Assembly (NCBI RefSeq): GCF_000003195.3
Contig: NC_012870.2
Coordinates: 7,060,501-7,124,500, forward strand
Direction of reading: 5' to 3'
Source: Sorghum bicolor
Lineage: Eukaryota > Streptophyta > Magnoliopsida > Poales > Poaceae
DNA: 64,000 nucleotides
Positions 35,022 to 48,829 of the stretch are shown piece after piece. Position 1 is the stretch's first letter. Every line of letters begins with the position of its first letter. A program made the translations under genes and the position numbers. The notes beneath the pieces are model-generated. The model was not told the DNA's origin. It did no database searches and saw nothing but the letters and a program-made list of their open reading frames with translations.

Positions 35022-35225
35022 GGATTGTGGCTATAGCTTGCCTCGGCACATTTCGTAAGGCTCCCGTTTGATTTACAGTCTTGATTTACGGGTAGATGAA
35101 GACCGCCACAAGAACATCACACTCCGCTTATTTTGCCGCCATACCCTGTGGCGAACGTTTTTGGCGTCACCACCACGAACTCGCCGCAACTTAGTATATA
35201 GTGGGGCTCATAACCAAACATCCCC
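35022..35225. mobile_element. Tourist-like MITE, GGGGTTGTTTGG family (204 bp)
   Basis: The ends GGGGTTGTTTGGATTGTGG and AACCAAACATCCCC are imperfect inverted repeats, with CAA directly on each side. The GC-richer interior includes 'gccgccataccctgtggcg'. Confidence 0.65.
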
Positions 35226-35261
35226 CAAATAATACCAAATTTTATCTGCAATATTTAAATT

Positions 35262-35503
35262 CAGGTCATCGTTACTCTTCTCCGAAGTTCTTCAATTGAA
35301 AACGTCCCAACAAATTCTCATTCAAAATACATTCTCCAAAATGCAAAATTCAAGGATAGAACTGTATAATGAAAATTCACAACAGAATTAATAACACAAA
35401 AAAAATGAATAGGGCTTTTCAGTTACATAACGTTAATTACAAAAACGGAATTATTGCAACGGAACAGAAACAGACTCGAAGGCTACAAATACTACAAACT
35501 TAG
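35262..35503 (-). pseudogene. Third WDR4 fragment (exon 3 start plus intron 2)
   Basis: On the minus strand this matches the intact WDR4 gene from the middle of intron 2 (about 45370) into exon 3 (about 45585). It includes the exon 3 acceptor and the first codons. About 24 bp of exon 3 are deleted between the 'cttctccgaag' and 'aacgatgacc' equivalents. It is too short and broken to be functional. A LINE 3' tail begins directly at its right edge. Confidence 0.8.
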
Positions 35504-35755
35504 GAGTAGGCGTATCTAAAGACAGTCTCAAGATCAATAGAAGTCAAAATGTAACAGCACACGGTCTTGCCACCCAGGCAAGGTTATCTTCTTCATCTCG
35601 ACTTCAAGCTTCTCATGCTCTCACCATTTGCATGGCAATCACTGTCCAGTTAGATCTTTCATGCTAGCTGCAACCTGGGGCATTTTGAACTCCTTCATGT
35701 AAACTGTTCTTGATTTTATTAGTACATTGTTAGTTATTTCTTAAAAAGAAACTCA
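35504..35755 (+). pseudogene. LINE 3' tail fragment (RNase H end)
   Basis: One frame reads SLKINRSQNVTAHGLATQAR, clearly related to the FKINRRQNTTADTLAKQA segment of the LINE at 17008-17992. The Asp at the equivalent of TAD is replaced by His. It ends near a 'cttaaaaagaaac' A-rich run. A deeply decayed, 5'-truncated insertion. Confidence 0.6.
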
Positions 35756-37455
35756 TGGCAAATCATGAGATAGATAATTAACCATGTCGCAACGCAAATG
35801 CAATTGTCCATATATAGAAATTTAAACTAAAAGGTTCAACGTAGACTAAAAATTCAAGTATTCCATTACATGCTAGTCAGTCACATAGCCCAACAGAAAG
35901 GCCAAATTTCTGTTAGCTGATCTAATCTTCTTCCTGATCCTGGGAAGGCTAGCTAGATTGCTAGAAGGGCCACCAGCTTTCCTTTTTGTTCTCCAAAACT
36001 GGTGACTCTGCAGCAACGGATAGTAACGAAATCAAACCCTCAACAAACCTGATAAAAAATACTAAATGGTGCTCTCTAATATCCCCTTCTGGAAAGATAG
36101 AGGTGTAGTGCACCTCATCCCAAAAACTCAATCATATAACTGCAACAGCAAGACTTTAGATAGCCAAAGCATGCTCACTTCTGCCCATCTATAAAAACAA
36201 CCAAGCAAAAATATGTAAGAAAAAAAGCTTTACTATGCCAGGGCAGCCAGCTAAGTTTCACTGTGAAGTCCGTAAAATATCTGTTGAATCTAGTATACAA
36301 ACTCGATAACAATCAATTTAGAAATAAGCACTAACTCTTCTGGATTTCTCAACAACAGGAAGAATCTCAATGTAACATATATCTCTGAATGTTGCCAGAA
36401 TGAAAATCTTTACACTGTACTGCAACACTAGAGTTTCATACAATCTATATAGAATCAAAAGGGACCAGTAGCACACTACGATCCCAGTCCCAGTCCCAGA
36501 AAAATAAACAAGCCAGATAGACTCCTTTGAAAAGTTTGTTGTCCGATGAAAGAAATTCTAATATACTCCTACACCAGCCATGCAAAGCAATTCTGACAAT
36601 GTCCGACCAATCAGCTAGCTTGCAAACACATAACAGAGACAGCATGCTAGCAGAAGAAACCAAACTGTAAAAGATACTTGAAACAACAGGAACGTTGGAT
36701 AGAAGGATCAACCAATTACATGAGCAGCAACTGTGACATCATCAATAGCTTAATCTTAGTTGCTGATTGTGGCTTCATTGAAATGCACTGCATACAGAAG
36801 TTCATATATGGCTGACACAAAACTAGTCTTTTCGAAAATACTAACCTGCTTCAGCACTTGTTGCCAAACAAATCTGTGATGTTTAGAAGTGTGGTAAAAT
36901 TGATCTGACAGCACTTGAAACTGTTTAAGATACCACACACAACAAATAGATACTGAGAGATAGCATCACACAAAAGCCCCACAGGCCCGGCCCTGGGGCA
37001 GGGCGAATGGTGCAGGTGCCCTGGGCTCTAAACGCTAAGGGGCCCACCAGTATGCGCTATGTATAGTATATATACATGTATTACTATATATATGTATAGC
37101 AGCTTAGGCTTTGACAAAAACTAAACGGGTAGCGGAAGCAGAACCCTCGTCTGCTAGCGCTCATAATGCCGATGTTGTCTCACCATTCACTGGCATTTAG
37201 GCTGAGGTGCCACAAGCCGGCACAAGCACAAGGACGATCACAATTCTCTTTGTATGCAGTAATGACTTTACTCTTCTTAGTTTTTCTCATGCGACTAGCC
37301 AGGCTGCCGCGACAGATACCTTCTCTGATGGGTCACAACAAACTGTATGCCGATAGACGCACGCGGCACACCCCATCGCCAGATCACCCACCAAGTCGGC
37401 CATTACTGCTAGAGATTGTACTGTACTGTAATTTATTATTAGTTTTAGTTACTAA
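35756..37455. other. Intergenic, no gene supported
   Basis: AT-rich. The sequence at 36983-37060 (ggcccggccctggggcagggcg...) resembles one end of a hAT-type element, but I cannot find a partner end. Confidence 0.35.
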
Positions 37456-38246
37456 TTGTTCAACTGCACTGACCCTCTTCTTCGAAGTTCTGTAATGTAA
37501 TTGAAAACATTGCAACAAATTCTTATTCAAATTACATTCTCAAAAGTGCAAAACTCATGGACAGAACTATTTGACGAATATGGTCTTTCAGTTAAATAAT
37601 GTTCGCGATGGAATTATTGCAATGGAACAGAGTCCAAGAATACAAATACTGCAAACTTAAAGGCCATTGTTTTGGTGTCAATTTTGTTATTCGCAATGAC
37701 AACAGAAGAGCAGAGTGTGGCTTACATAATAGTCAGGATGCAACGCCACAAATCAGTCTTTCAAACCTTCACAAGTTTGTCATCACCAGCGGACCAGCGG
37801 ATGCAAACAAAGCTCCACTCACACTGAAGCAAATAGCTCTTATAGTATCTGAATGAGAACGGTCACCACAATCATCTGACGATGAAACTGAATGACCAAA
37901 ATTCCATCAACTGAAATGCAAAGAAAAGGTGCTCCACTTCTCACTAGAACATGTGAATTCAGGATTCAGCGGTATGAGCGTGTTCGCTTGTTTATAAGCC
38001 GTACTTTTTATGTAGAATTAACTTTCAGCCATGGCTTTTTAGACCAGCCACCCAGGACATGATAATTTCATCAGTAACAATTTACACAACCTTACTCACG
38101 ACTTCCATTGTTTTCGTAAAGAAAAAATTCCATTCCTCTCCGTACAATAGTAAGTTATTATAAGAGAGTACAACTAACAATAAGCAGATAGATTCAAACT
38201 CCGCCGCGCCGCTCACCTCGGGCTCTTCAGCCGCCGTGTCCTCCAT
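37456..38246 (-). pseudogene. Truncated WDR4 pseudogene, left arm of inverted duplication
   Basis: Aligned by eye to the intact WDR4 gene at 44629. Exon 1 begins at the ATG complement 38244-38246 and reads MEDTAAEEPEVSGAAEF, then runs straight into intron 1 sequence at about 38197. That is a deletion of roughly 150-200 bp that removes the exon 1 donor. A short MITE-like scrap is inserted in intron 1 (about 37980-38060). Exon 2 (about 37720-37895) carries an 8-bp duplication (ccagcgga repeated near 37785-37800) that shifts the frame. The copy ends about 20-40 bases into exon 3. It lacks all later exons, so it cannot encode a WD40 protein. Confidence 0.88.
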
Positions 38247-38339
38247 TGCAGCGGCAGAAGCAGCCGCAAGATAGGGAGCTGGGATTCGAATCAAGCACGA
38301 TGGAGGAGGCGAGGATGGATTCAGCCCATTCAGGACTAG

Positions 38340-38656
38340 GTTCACGACCAGTTCGCTCGTGGGGCCCAGAGACCAGTGTCATGACTCACGAAGGAGTTGC
38401 AGGCTTGTTGGTATTGGCCTCTTGGGCCTCCACGATGAACGGAGGCTGAGAGCCTACTAGAACTGTCGTACTGCTTGATCCCACGGAAGGCCGAGATGAA
38501 CGGAGCACCTCGATGAACGCCTGAGATTCGCCAACCCACACCTATAAAGCATCAACCCTCCTCTCTCGCCTCTCACCCTGCCGCCATCTCGCGCTTCTTT
38601 GTCCTCTGTCTCCCTTGCTCCATAGCAGGAACGCCCGAGGCGACCGCATCTCCAAG
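38340..38656. promoter_or_regulatory. Promoter region of eS27 copy 1 (former bidirectional promoter)
   Basis: A TATA box (TATAAA, 38543-38548) lies 109 bp upstream of the eS27 ATG. Site II-like TGGGCC/GGCCCA motifs are at 38362-38367 and 38423-38428. The telo-box of the paralogous promoter (AAACCCTAA at 44522-44530) corresponds here to a mutated 'actaggttcac' at about 38333-38343. Confidence 0.6.
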
Positions 38657-40065
<1,409 letters not shown>

Positions 40066-41975
40066 ATCCTGCTGGTTCTTTAGAGAAGAGAGAATTTTGC
40101 TGTTTTGCTACCTTACATATGTACTCGTTGAGGATTTTCTTAATTATGGCTGCTTAGCATGCCCTGTTAATGCTTGTGTAAAAGTGCACTTCTGCTAAGG
40201 GGCCCGTTGGTTTAGCTGAAAATCAGTTGCTAGCATTATTTGTTGTGTTTTAAAGTGCCATTTGTTTGGTTGCATTGGTTAGAAATGGCAACCTGTCCTA
40301 ATCTCCTAGGATCACTGTGTCGAATTTGCCTATTAGTGTATTGGACGGGCCTGATGGCAATTTCAAAAGGTCTCTTTATATTCTCATCTGTTCAGAATAG
40401 AGATTTTTGTGGGGGAAAAAAAATCCTTCATTAATTTTAATTATATATTAACATGTGACCATTCTTTTGTTGAACTCTCCACCATGCACAAGATATAGAG
40501 AAACTCTTCAACAATTTCTTCAGCTATATCTCCAAATATGACCATTCTTTGATCCTGGTTTCTCACCATGCACAAGATGATACAGAAGAACAAAAAAATC
40601 TTAAACAAAATATTAAAAAAAACTCTTTTAACGGCTTCAATTAGATCTCTAAATGGGACAATTCTTTGTTCCTGGTTTCTTACAATCCAAAAGATAAAGA
40701 GAAGCTCTTGAAGGGTGATTTCTCACCATGCTGTCGAAGGGTGGAAATGTTTGCCGATACAACTCCTTCAGGCCCTCGCAAGTCGCAATGCAATCTGGGC
40801 CTGGCTAGATGCATAAAGCTTTATGTAGGCTAACACTATCCTCAAAGCAGCTTGGACCTGTATCCTACTATCTCCTCAAATCGGTAATATGCAGCTATGC
40901 AAGGGCACATTTGCATTCGTAGTGCAGAACCTAACTCTCATCAAGGAATTCTCCGTTGACATCTCTACCTTGGGTAATGGTTTCCATTTAACGGCTAGTA
41001 GCAAGCACTGTCGAACTCGACATGGCAAGATTGATGTACAACTTCGTCTGCTCACACTTAACTCCATATTTCGACCTTCGTTCGATTCGGGTAGCTTCGG
41101 CTTTCCGTGTCCCGGAGCTACGAATCATCTCTCAAAATGAACTAGCGCTGATGAAGCAACTTTTTTTTTTTTTGGCTTGGTCGACAACTCATGCTCCTTC
41201 GCATATTATAGCAAGCAGCCGTAGCAGTTTGGAGTTGTGCCAAACAAGATCTGGACGTGGTGGTTTATGCTTGACTACATATACATATTTAAGATGCGGC
41301 AATTTTATTCATGTCTTGTTGAACATTGGGAAAACCTGGCAAAAATTCTGATAGCGTTTTGGATCAGATAGCTTTAGATGCCTTTCTATTTCACCGCTAC
41401 GAAGCTTGGAATCAGTGAAAGGAACAAAGGTGGCAAGAGCCAAGAGAATAGGCCAAATCTGAAAATTTTTCACTTCAGTCGCCAGTCACCGGAAATTACG
41501 CTGCCATAATCAGAATTCTTTTGACCCTAATTTTCGGTTAATATCCGTCAATATAAAGGACTGCCTTAGCCTCTGGTGCAGCAAATCTTTCTTTGAAGGC
41601 TGTTATGGAGAAAACTATAGGAAATTTAGCTTCCACCGGAAAAACTACAGGAAATTTAGCTTCCAGTTGGAGTACCTGTCTAGTCAGTACTTAAATGGAA
41701 ACCATTACCTCCAATGCAACTAAACAAATGGCACTTAGTTAAATCCCATCAAATAACGCCAGCAACTGATTTCATTAACATTTGACACTACCTTAGCAAA
41801 ACCAAACAGCACCTTAGTAGATGTCACTAAGCTCAAGCAAAGTGCGCGTTTACAAAAGCATTGCCAGGGCACGCTAAATAGCCATAATAATTAACAAAAT
41901 CTTCGACGAGTGCGGAACATGGTAAGGTAGCAAAACAGCAAAGTTCTCTCTTCTCCCATTAAGAGACAGCAGAAT
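40066..41975. repeat. Central part of the inverted duplication: matching 3' flanks and a unique spacer
   Basis: The 3' flank of eS27 copy 1 (40066-40290) pairs with the flank of copy 2 (about 41700-41975) in inverted form. Shared landmarks include 'gctgttttgctaccttac', 'ttaattatgg' and 'gccatttgtttg'. The roughly 1.4 kb between them is not inverted. It holds imperfect tandem units of about 110 bp (40458-40735, marked by 'ccattcttt' and 'caccatgcacaagat') and a 24-bp direct repeat (aggaaatttagcttcca, about 41610-41665). No gene is supported. Confidence 0.7.
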
Positions 41976-44171
<2,196 letters not shown>

Positions 44172-44289
44172 CTTGGAGATGCGGTCGCCTTGGGCGTTCC
44201 TGGCCTGCGCCTGCTATGGAGGAAGGGAGACAGAGAGGGGGGCAACGGCGAGCGCGTAGTGGCGGCGGGGAGGAAGCCTAGAGCGGAGG

Positions 44290-44628
44290 GTGGATGCTTT
44301 ATATATAGGTGCGGCCGTGTGGGTGGCGAATCTGAGGCGTTCATCGGGGTGCTGGGTTCATCTCGGCCTTCCGTGGGATTGGGCAGTCCAACAGAGAGTG
44401 TGTTCGTGGAGGCCCAAGACCAACAGCCCAAAGGCCTTTGCCCTTTGGGCTGCAAGCCCGCAACCTCTCCGGGCTCTTCTTCGTGACACTGGTCTCTGGG
44501 CCCCACGTGCGAACTGCCCGTAAACCCTAATCCCTGAATCCCTCCCCGCCTCCTCCGCCTCGCGCTCGATTCGAATCCGAGCTCCCTATCTTGCGGCTGC
44601 TGCTCCCGCCTCCCGCTGCAAGCCTGCA
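44290..44628. promoter_or_regulatory. Bidirectional promoter between eS27 copy 2 and WDR4
   Basis: Toward eS27, a TATA box (TATATATAA on the minus strand, 44298-44306) lies about 128 bp from its ATG. Toward WDR4 no TATA is evident. Between them are several site II motifs (GGCCCA at 44411, AGCCCA at 44425, TGGGCT at 44446, TGGGCC at 44497) and a telo-box AAACCCTAA at 44522-44530. Site II plus telo-box is the established combination in plant ribosomal protein gene promoters. Confidence 0.72.
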
Positions 44629-47600
44629 ATGGAGGACACAGCGGTCGAAGAGCCCGAGGTGAGCGGCGCCGCGGAGTTCGCGCCGGCGCTCGTCGCTGCC
44701 CACCCACAAGGCAACTCCGTCGCCGTCGCTATTGGGCCCGAGCTCCGCGCGTTCGATCTCAGGTTTCGAAATTAGAATACACACTCTTCCCTTCCATCGC
44801 CGCTTCCTAACTAAACATGGACGTCTTATGCAGAAAGTGCTCGTGTTTGATCACACGATTGGTAGATTTTGACGGAGGTTGTAGTGAACTGAATCTATCT
44901 GCTTATCGTTAGTTGTATTCTCTTATAACTTAGTTTCGTGTGGAGGGGAATGGAAATTTTTCTTTAAGAAAAACAATGGAATTCTTGTGAGTCAGGTTGT
45001 GTAAATTGTTACTGTCCTGGGTGCTTAACTTTATATTGCTGAATCCTGAATTCACATGTTCCATTGAGAAGTGGAGCGCATTTTCTCTGCATCTCACTTG
45101 GTGGAATGTGCAAGTAAATATTTACTCTGGCTCTGTTCCTCCAGTGCTGGTCTGCCAGTTTCATTGTCAGATGATTGTGGTGGCCGTTCTCATTCAGATG
45201 CTATAAGAGCTATTTGCTTCAGTGTGAGTGGAGCTTTGTTTGCATCTGCTGGTGACGACAAACTTGTGAAGGTTTGGAAGACTGATTCATGGCGTTGCAT
45301 CCAGACTATGTAAGCCACACTCTGCTCCTCTGCTCTCGTTGCGAATAACAAAATTGGCACCAAAACGATGGCCTTTAAGTTTGTAGTATCTGTATTCTTG
45401 GACCCTGTTGTCTGTTCCATAGCAATGATTCCGTTTTTGCAATTGATGTTATTTATATAGTTCCGCCCATGAATTTCACACTTTGAGAATGTAATTTGAA
45501 TAAGATTGTGTTGCAATGTTTTCAATTGCAGAACTTCGGAGAAGAGGGTCAGTGCAGTTGCTATTAGCAACGATGACCTGTATGTAACTTTTGCTGATAA
45601 ATTTGGTGTTGTTTGGTTAGTCACTTTGCGGGAAGATAGTGCAGAGCAGGTTTCAGTTGATAACAAACCTGTGTCAATTCTTGGTCACTATTGCAGTATC
45701 ATCACTAGCATGGTATGAACAAGTTCTAAATTCTATATTACCTGTGCTATGGATTTGTACGTCCTACATTTATTTAGTAGTGAATGTGTAATCTATTGGC
45801 AAACCCACAAAGTCTGCTACACTTCAGTTTTATCTGTTGCTGCTTTCGTGTCATGTGTAACCATGCTTTATCATTTGCTTGGGATTGCAGAAGTTTTCGC
45901 CAGATGGACGGTTCATTGCTACTGCTGACAGGGACTTCAAAATACGAGTATGTCTTCTGTTCTCTGCACTGTTTGGCGGCTGTATCATCGGAGCATAAAT
46001 TTGGACTTATTCTCTTGTTGTGTTGCAATTAATTTTGTAGGTCACATTATTCCCAAAGAATCCTCTAAAAGGGGCCCATGAAATACAGAGCTTTTGCCTT
46101 GGGCATACAGAGTATGTTTAGTGTACAATGCCATTGTTTGCAGTTTTTTTTCCTTCTGTTCTTAGGTTCTTTTAATATATTTATAACAATTTGGGTTTAT
46201 TGGTTACGTTCTGATCATAGGAGTTTCAGAGCTTATTCTATGATTGATAATTTGTCGTGACTCTTCTTGCAGCTTTGTGTCATGCATCACCTTCACTAGC
46301 ATATCTGAAACCCAGAGCTTTCTTGTATCAGGAGGAGGTGATTCAACTGTGGGTACATAGTCTTTTAAGTGTATTAACATGTACTTTTTTCTCTATAAGC
46401 TTCTCCTAACATTGTTTCATCTGTTAAGGTTCGCCTGTGGGACTATGTAAATGGATGTCTCCTTGATACATTTCAAGTCAGAGATAAGGTAGCATCTTGA
46501 AGATATCTCTTTGCACCTTTTGTTGGAAGAACACTAATATACATTTTTTCTGTTCTCAGTTTTCAACATTTTCCAAATCATTTTGGTATATATTACATTT
46601 CTTAGAACTACTTGCAGATGGGAGAACTCTTAGGACCAAATGAAGCAGATGATAGCAGTCTAGCCATTGCAGATATATGTCCGAGTATTGATGGCTCATT
46701 GGTTGCTGTAGCTATTCAAAGGTAAGCTTGACTTATGGGGCAATATATCTCCAAGAAAGTGATAGTATTTATTGTGTTCTAACATGGTCCTCCTTTTTCA
46801 CTCTGCAGTTTCAGTGGTGTAATGCTTTTAGCATGTGATTTAGTAGGAAAGAAGTTATCTTTCCTAAAGGTATGCCTATTTTGTATACAATTTGGTGGCC
46901 TGAGATAACTTGCACAACCTAAGGTCTTGTTTATAAACAAGGGTTACCATTAATTATTTTTTTTGGGTCAGTGCTGATGGGCATACTTTCTAGGACCAGG
47001 AAGTTTTTCCATGCTAGGTTTAACCTGGTTTTACTGAATTGGTTTATTAACCAAGAAGCCTATCATGTAGCTTATGCTGTTTATACCATTATAATGACTT
47101 GGCTGGTATGCAAATATGTCAGTCTTACGAGCTTGTAGCCTGTCTTACTTAATATCATACCTAATCATAAAACTGAGATGAATATTTGAATATTTGTGGG
47201 GCTGAATCGAAGTATAAGTCAAAACTCAGATAAATTTAATAGTATCTGTGGGTCTCAATCGTGTTATGTCTTTCATGTCTCAGTTATTCAACAACATTTA
47301 CTCTACCCCCGCTAATGAGGCGATACAACTTATCTAATTGCAGGTGATTACGATGGAAAAGAGTTATATTCCTACTAGCTTAGCATCCAGCCTGTCCTCA
47401 GAACTCCTATGGACTGTCATGGGCGCATCAAACATGCCCAACCAGGCTTCCTCCCATTTATTAACCCGTTTAAGGATCATACCATGTTTCCAAAAGGACA
47501 GATTATCTTCTTCTGATGCCGGTCCTGCGACCCTTGAAGACGGTGAGGTACCACACGGTGAGAAGCTCCTTTTGGCACTGCAAGGAAGCCTCGACGTCAC

Positions 47601-47739
47601 AAAGCAAGAGGAGGTGTTAGCTTCAGTGCTGGCTGCGCTGAAGGTTTCAATGCATAAGATGCTGGTGAAGAAGCACTACTCGGAAGAGAGGAGGGAGCAG
47701 AGGAAAAGAGGTAGGAACGACAAGAAGATCAAGAACTAG
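44629..47739 (+). CDS. WDR4/TRM82-like tRNA (guanine-N7) methyltransferase non-catalytic subunit (434 aa)
   Basis: Ten exons join in phase: 44629-44762, 45145-45309, 45532-45712, 45891-45947, 46041-46111, 46273-46348, 46429-46488, 46618-46721, 46809-46869 and 47344-47739. The protein is a WD40 propeller of the WDR4/Trm82 type. Blades are seen at SGALFASAGDDKLVKVWKT, FSPDGRFIATADRDFKIRV and FLVSGGGDSTVRLWDY. The C-terminus ends in a basic tail (RREQRKRGRNDKKIKN). In yeast and animals the subunit holds and stabilises Trm8/METTL1, which makes m7G46 in tRNA. The same role here follows from the family. It is head-to-head with eS27 copy 2. Two broken relatives lie at 37456-38246 and 35262-35503, so this is the only complete copy in the window. 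Confidence 0.9.
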
Positions 47740-48435
47740 TGGCTCAGCATGCGGTTTCAAGTTTCCACACTACCGTAGAACGGTTCTCTGTTGCCTTGCT
47801 GTACCATTAGTTTGAGAAAAAAAAACACAGAATACTACTGTAGTATCAACAGCCGTAAGAGTAATAATTTGAGATATTGTAACAGTAATTCATGTTGGTT
47901 ACTCCAGTAAAATTTTTTGCAGCTTTGCGTTTCCTTGTCCTCATCTGTTGTGATCTGTGGGTTTGAACGTTACGGCAAGGGAATAATTGCACGAATTATT
48001 ACGTGATTCCAGGAGATAGTTCTTGCAAGGAATCAAATTGCGGCTGATTGAAAACTGCGCCGAGTGACTGATTGCCTCTCTGTTTGTCGCGATCTCAGCA
48101 GACTGATGCCCCCGGAATGAGCCAATGGGGAGCACGGAGATTATTCTGGCTCCGTTGTCGTCTCTTTCCCGAGTCCTGGCGCACGACATGGTCGCCGACG
48201 TGACGCCGGTGAGGACAAGGGTTTCTGTTTCCTTTTTTTGCCTTTGCGAAAGCTTCCGTGACGTGTCTGATGGCCTCGCCGAGCTGGAACGAACGGGCGC
48301 CGCACATGCAATGTTTGCCGTGGCAAGAGGAATAAAGATATTATGTTTATATGTACTGTGTACATATAAAGAGTATTTCCAGCCGCTCCAACGGCCTGTT
48401 TGTCGCCTATGCCTAGGCTTGAATTGAAGAGAGTA
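47740..48435. other. 3' flank of WDR4, no gene supported
   Basis: Frames at 48125-48427 and the opposite strand are short and without domains. Nothing else is recognised. Confidence 0.4.
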
Positions 48436-48827
48436 GGCCTTTCATGTATTTCCACTTCTCCAGAGGATTTTTGCATCAGAAAAAAGACGACTAGTTCAGT
48501 TCTGGATGTTTCGAAGTTGGCCTTTCATGTATTTCCAGAGAATCGTGCATCAAACGATGCGATAACGATAGGTCTTTCGTGTATTTCTAAAGGATTTTTG
48601 CATCAGAAAACACGACTAGCAGTTCAAATAGGTCTTTCATGTATTTCCAGATGATTTTTGCATCAGAAAACACGACTAGTTTAGTTCTAGATGTTTCGGA
48701 AGGCCTTTCATGTATTTCAAAAGAATTTTGCATCAAACAACAATAACAATATGTCTTTCATGTATTTCCAGAGGATGAATTTGCATCAGAAAACCTGACT
48801 AGTTCAGTTTTGAATGTTTCAAAATAT
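48436..48827. repeat. Higher-order tandem array of two related units
   Basis: Six imperfect units start with G(G)YCTTTCATGTATTTC at about 48436, 48520, 48571, 48631, 48701 and 48751. Long units continue to 'gcatcagaaaa..gactag..gttc'. Short units instead have 'gcatcaaac' followed by an A/C-rich end. The order is long, short, long, long, short, long, so a composite long-short-long block seems to have been duplicated. No transposon ends flank it. Confidence 0.75.
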
Positions 48828-48829
48828 GG

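Noticed and set aside
36983..37060. Possible hAT transposon end (CAGGCCCGGCCCTGGGG)
   Set aside because: No matching opposite end or 8-bp duplication could be found, so kept only as a note.
40889..41140. 83-codon frame in the duplication spacer
   Set aside because: No domain, no splice partners; composition like the surrounding non-coding DNA.
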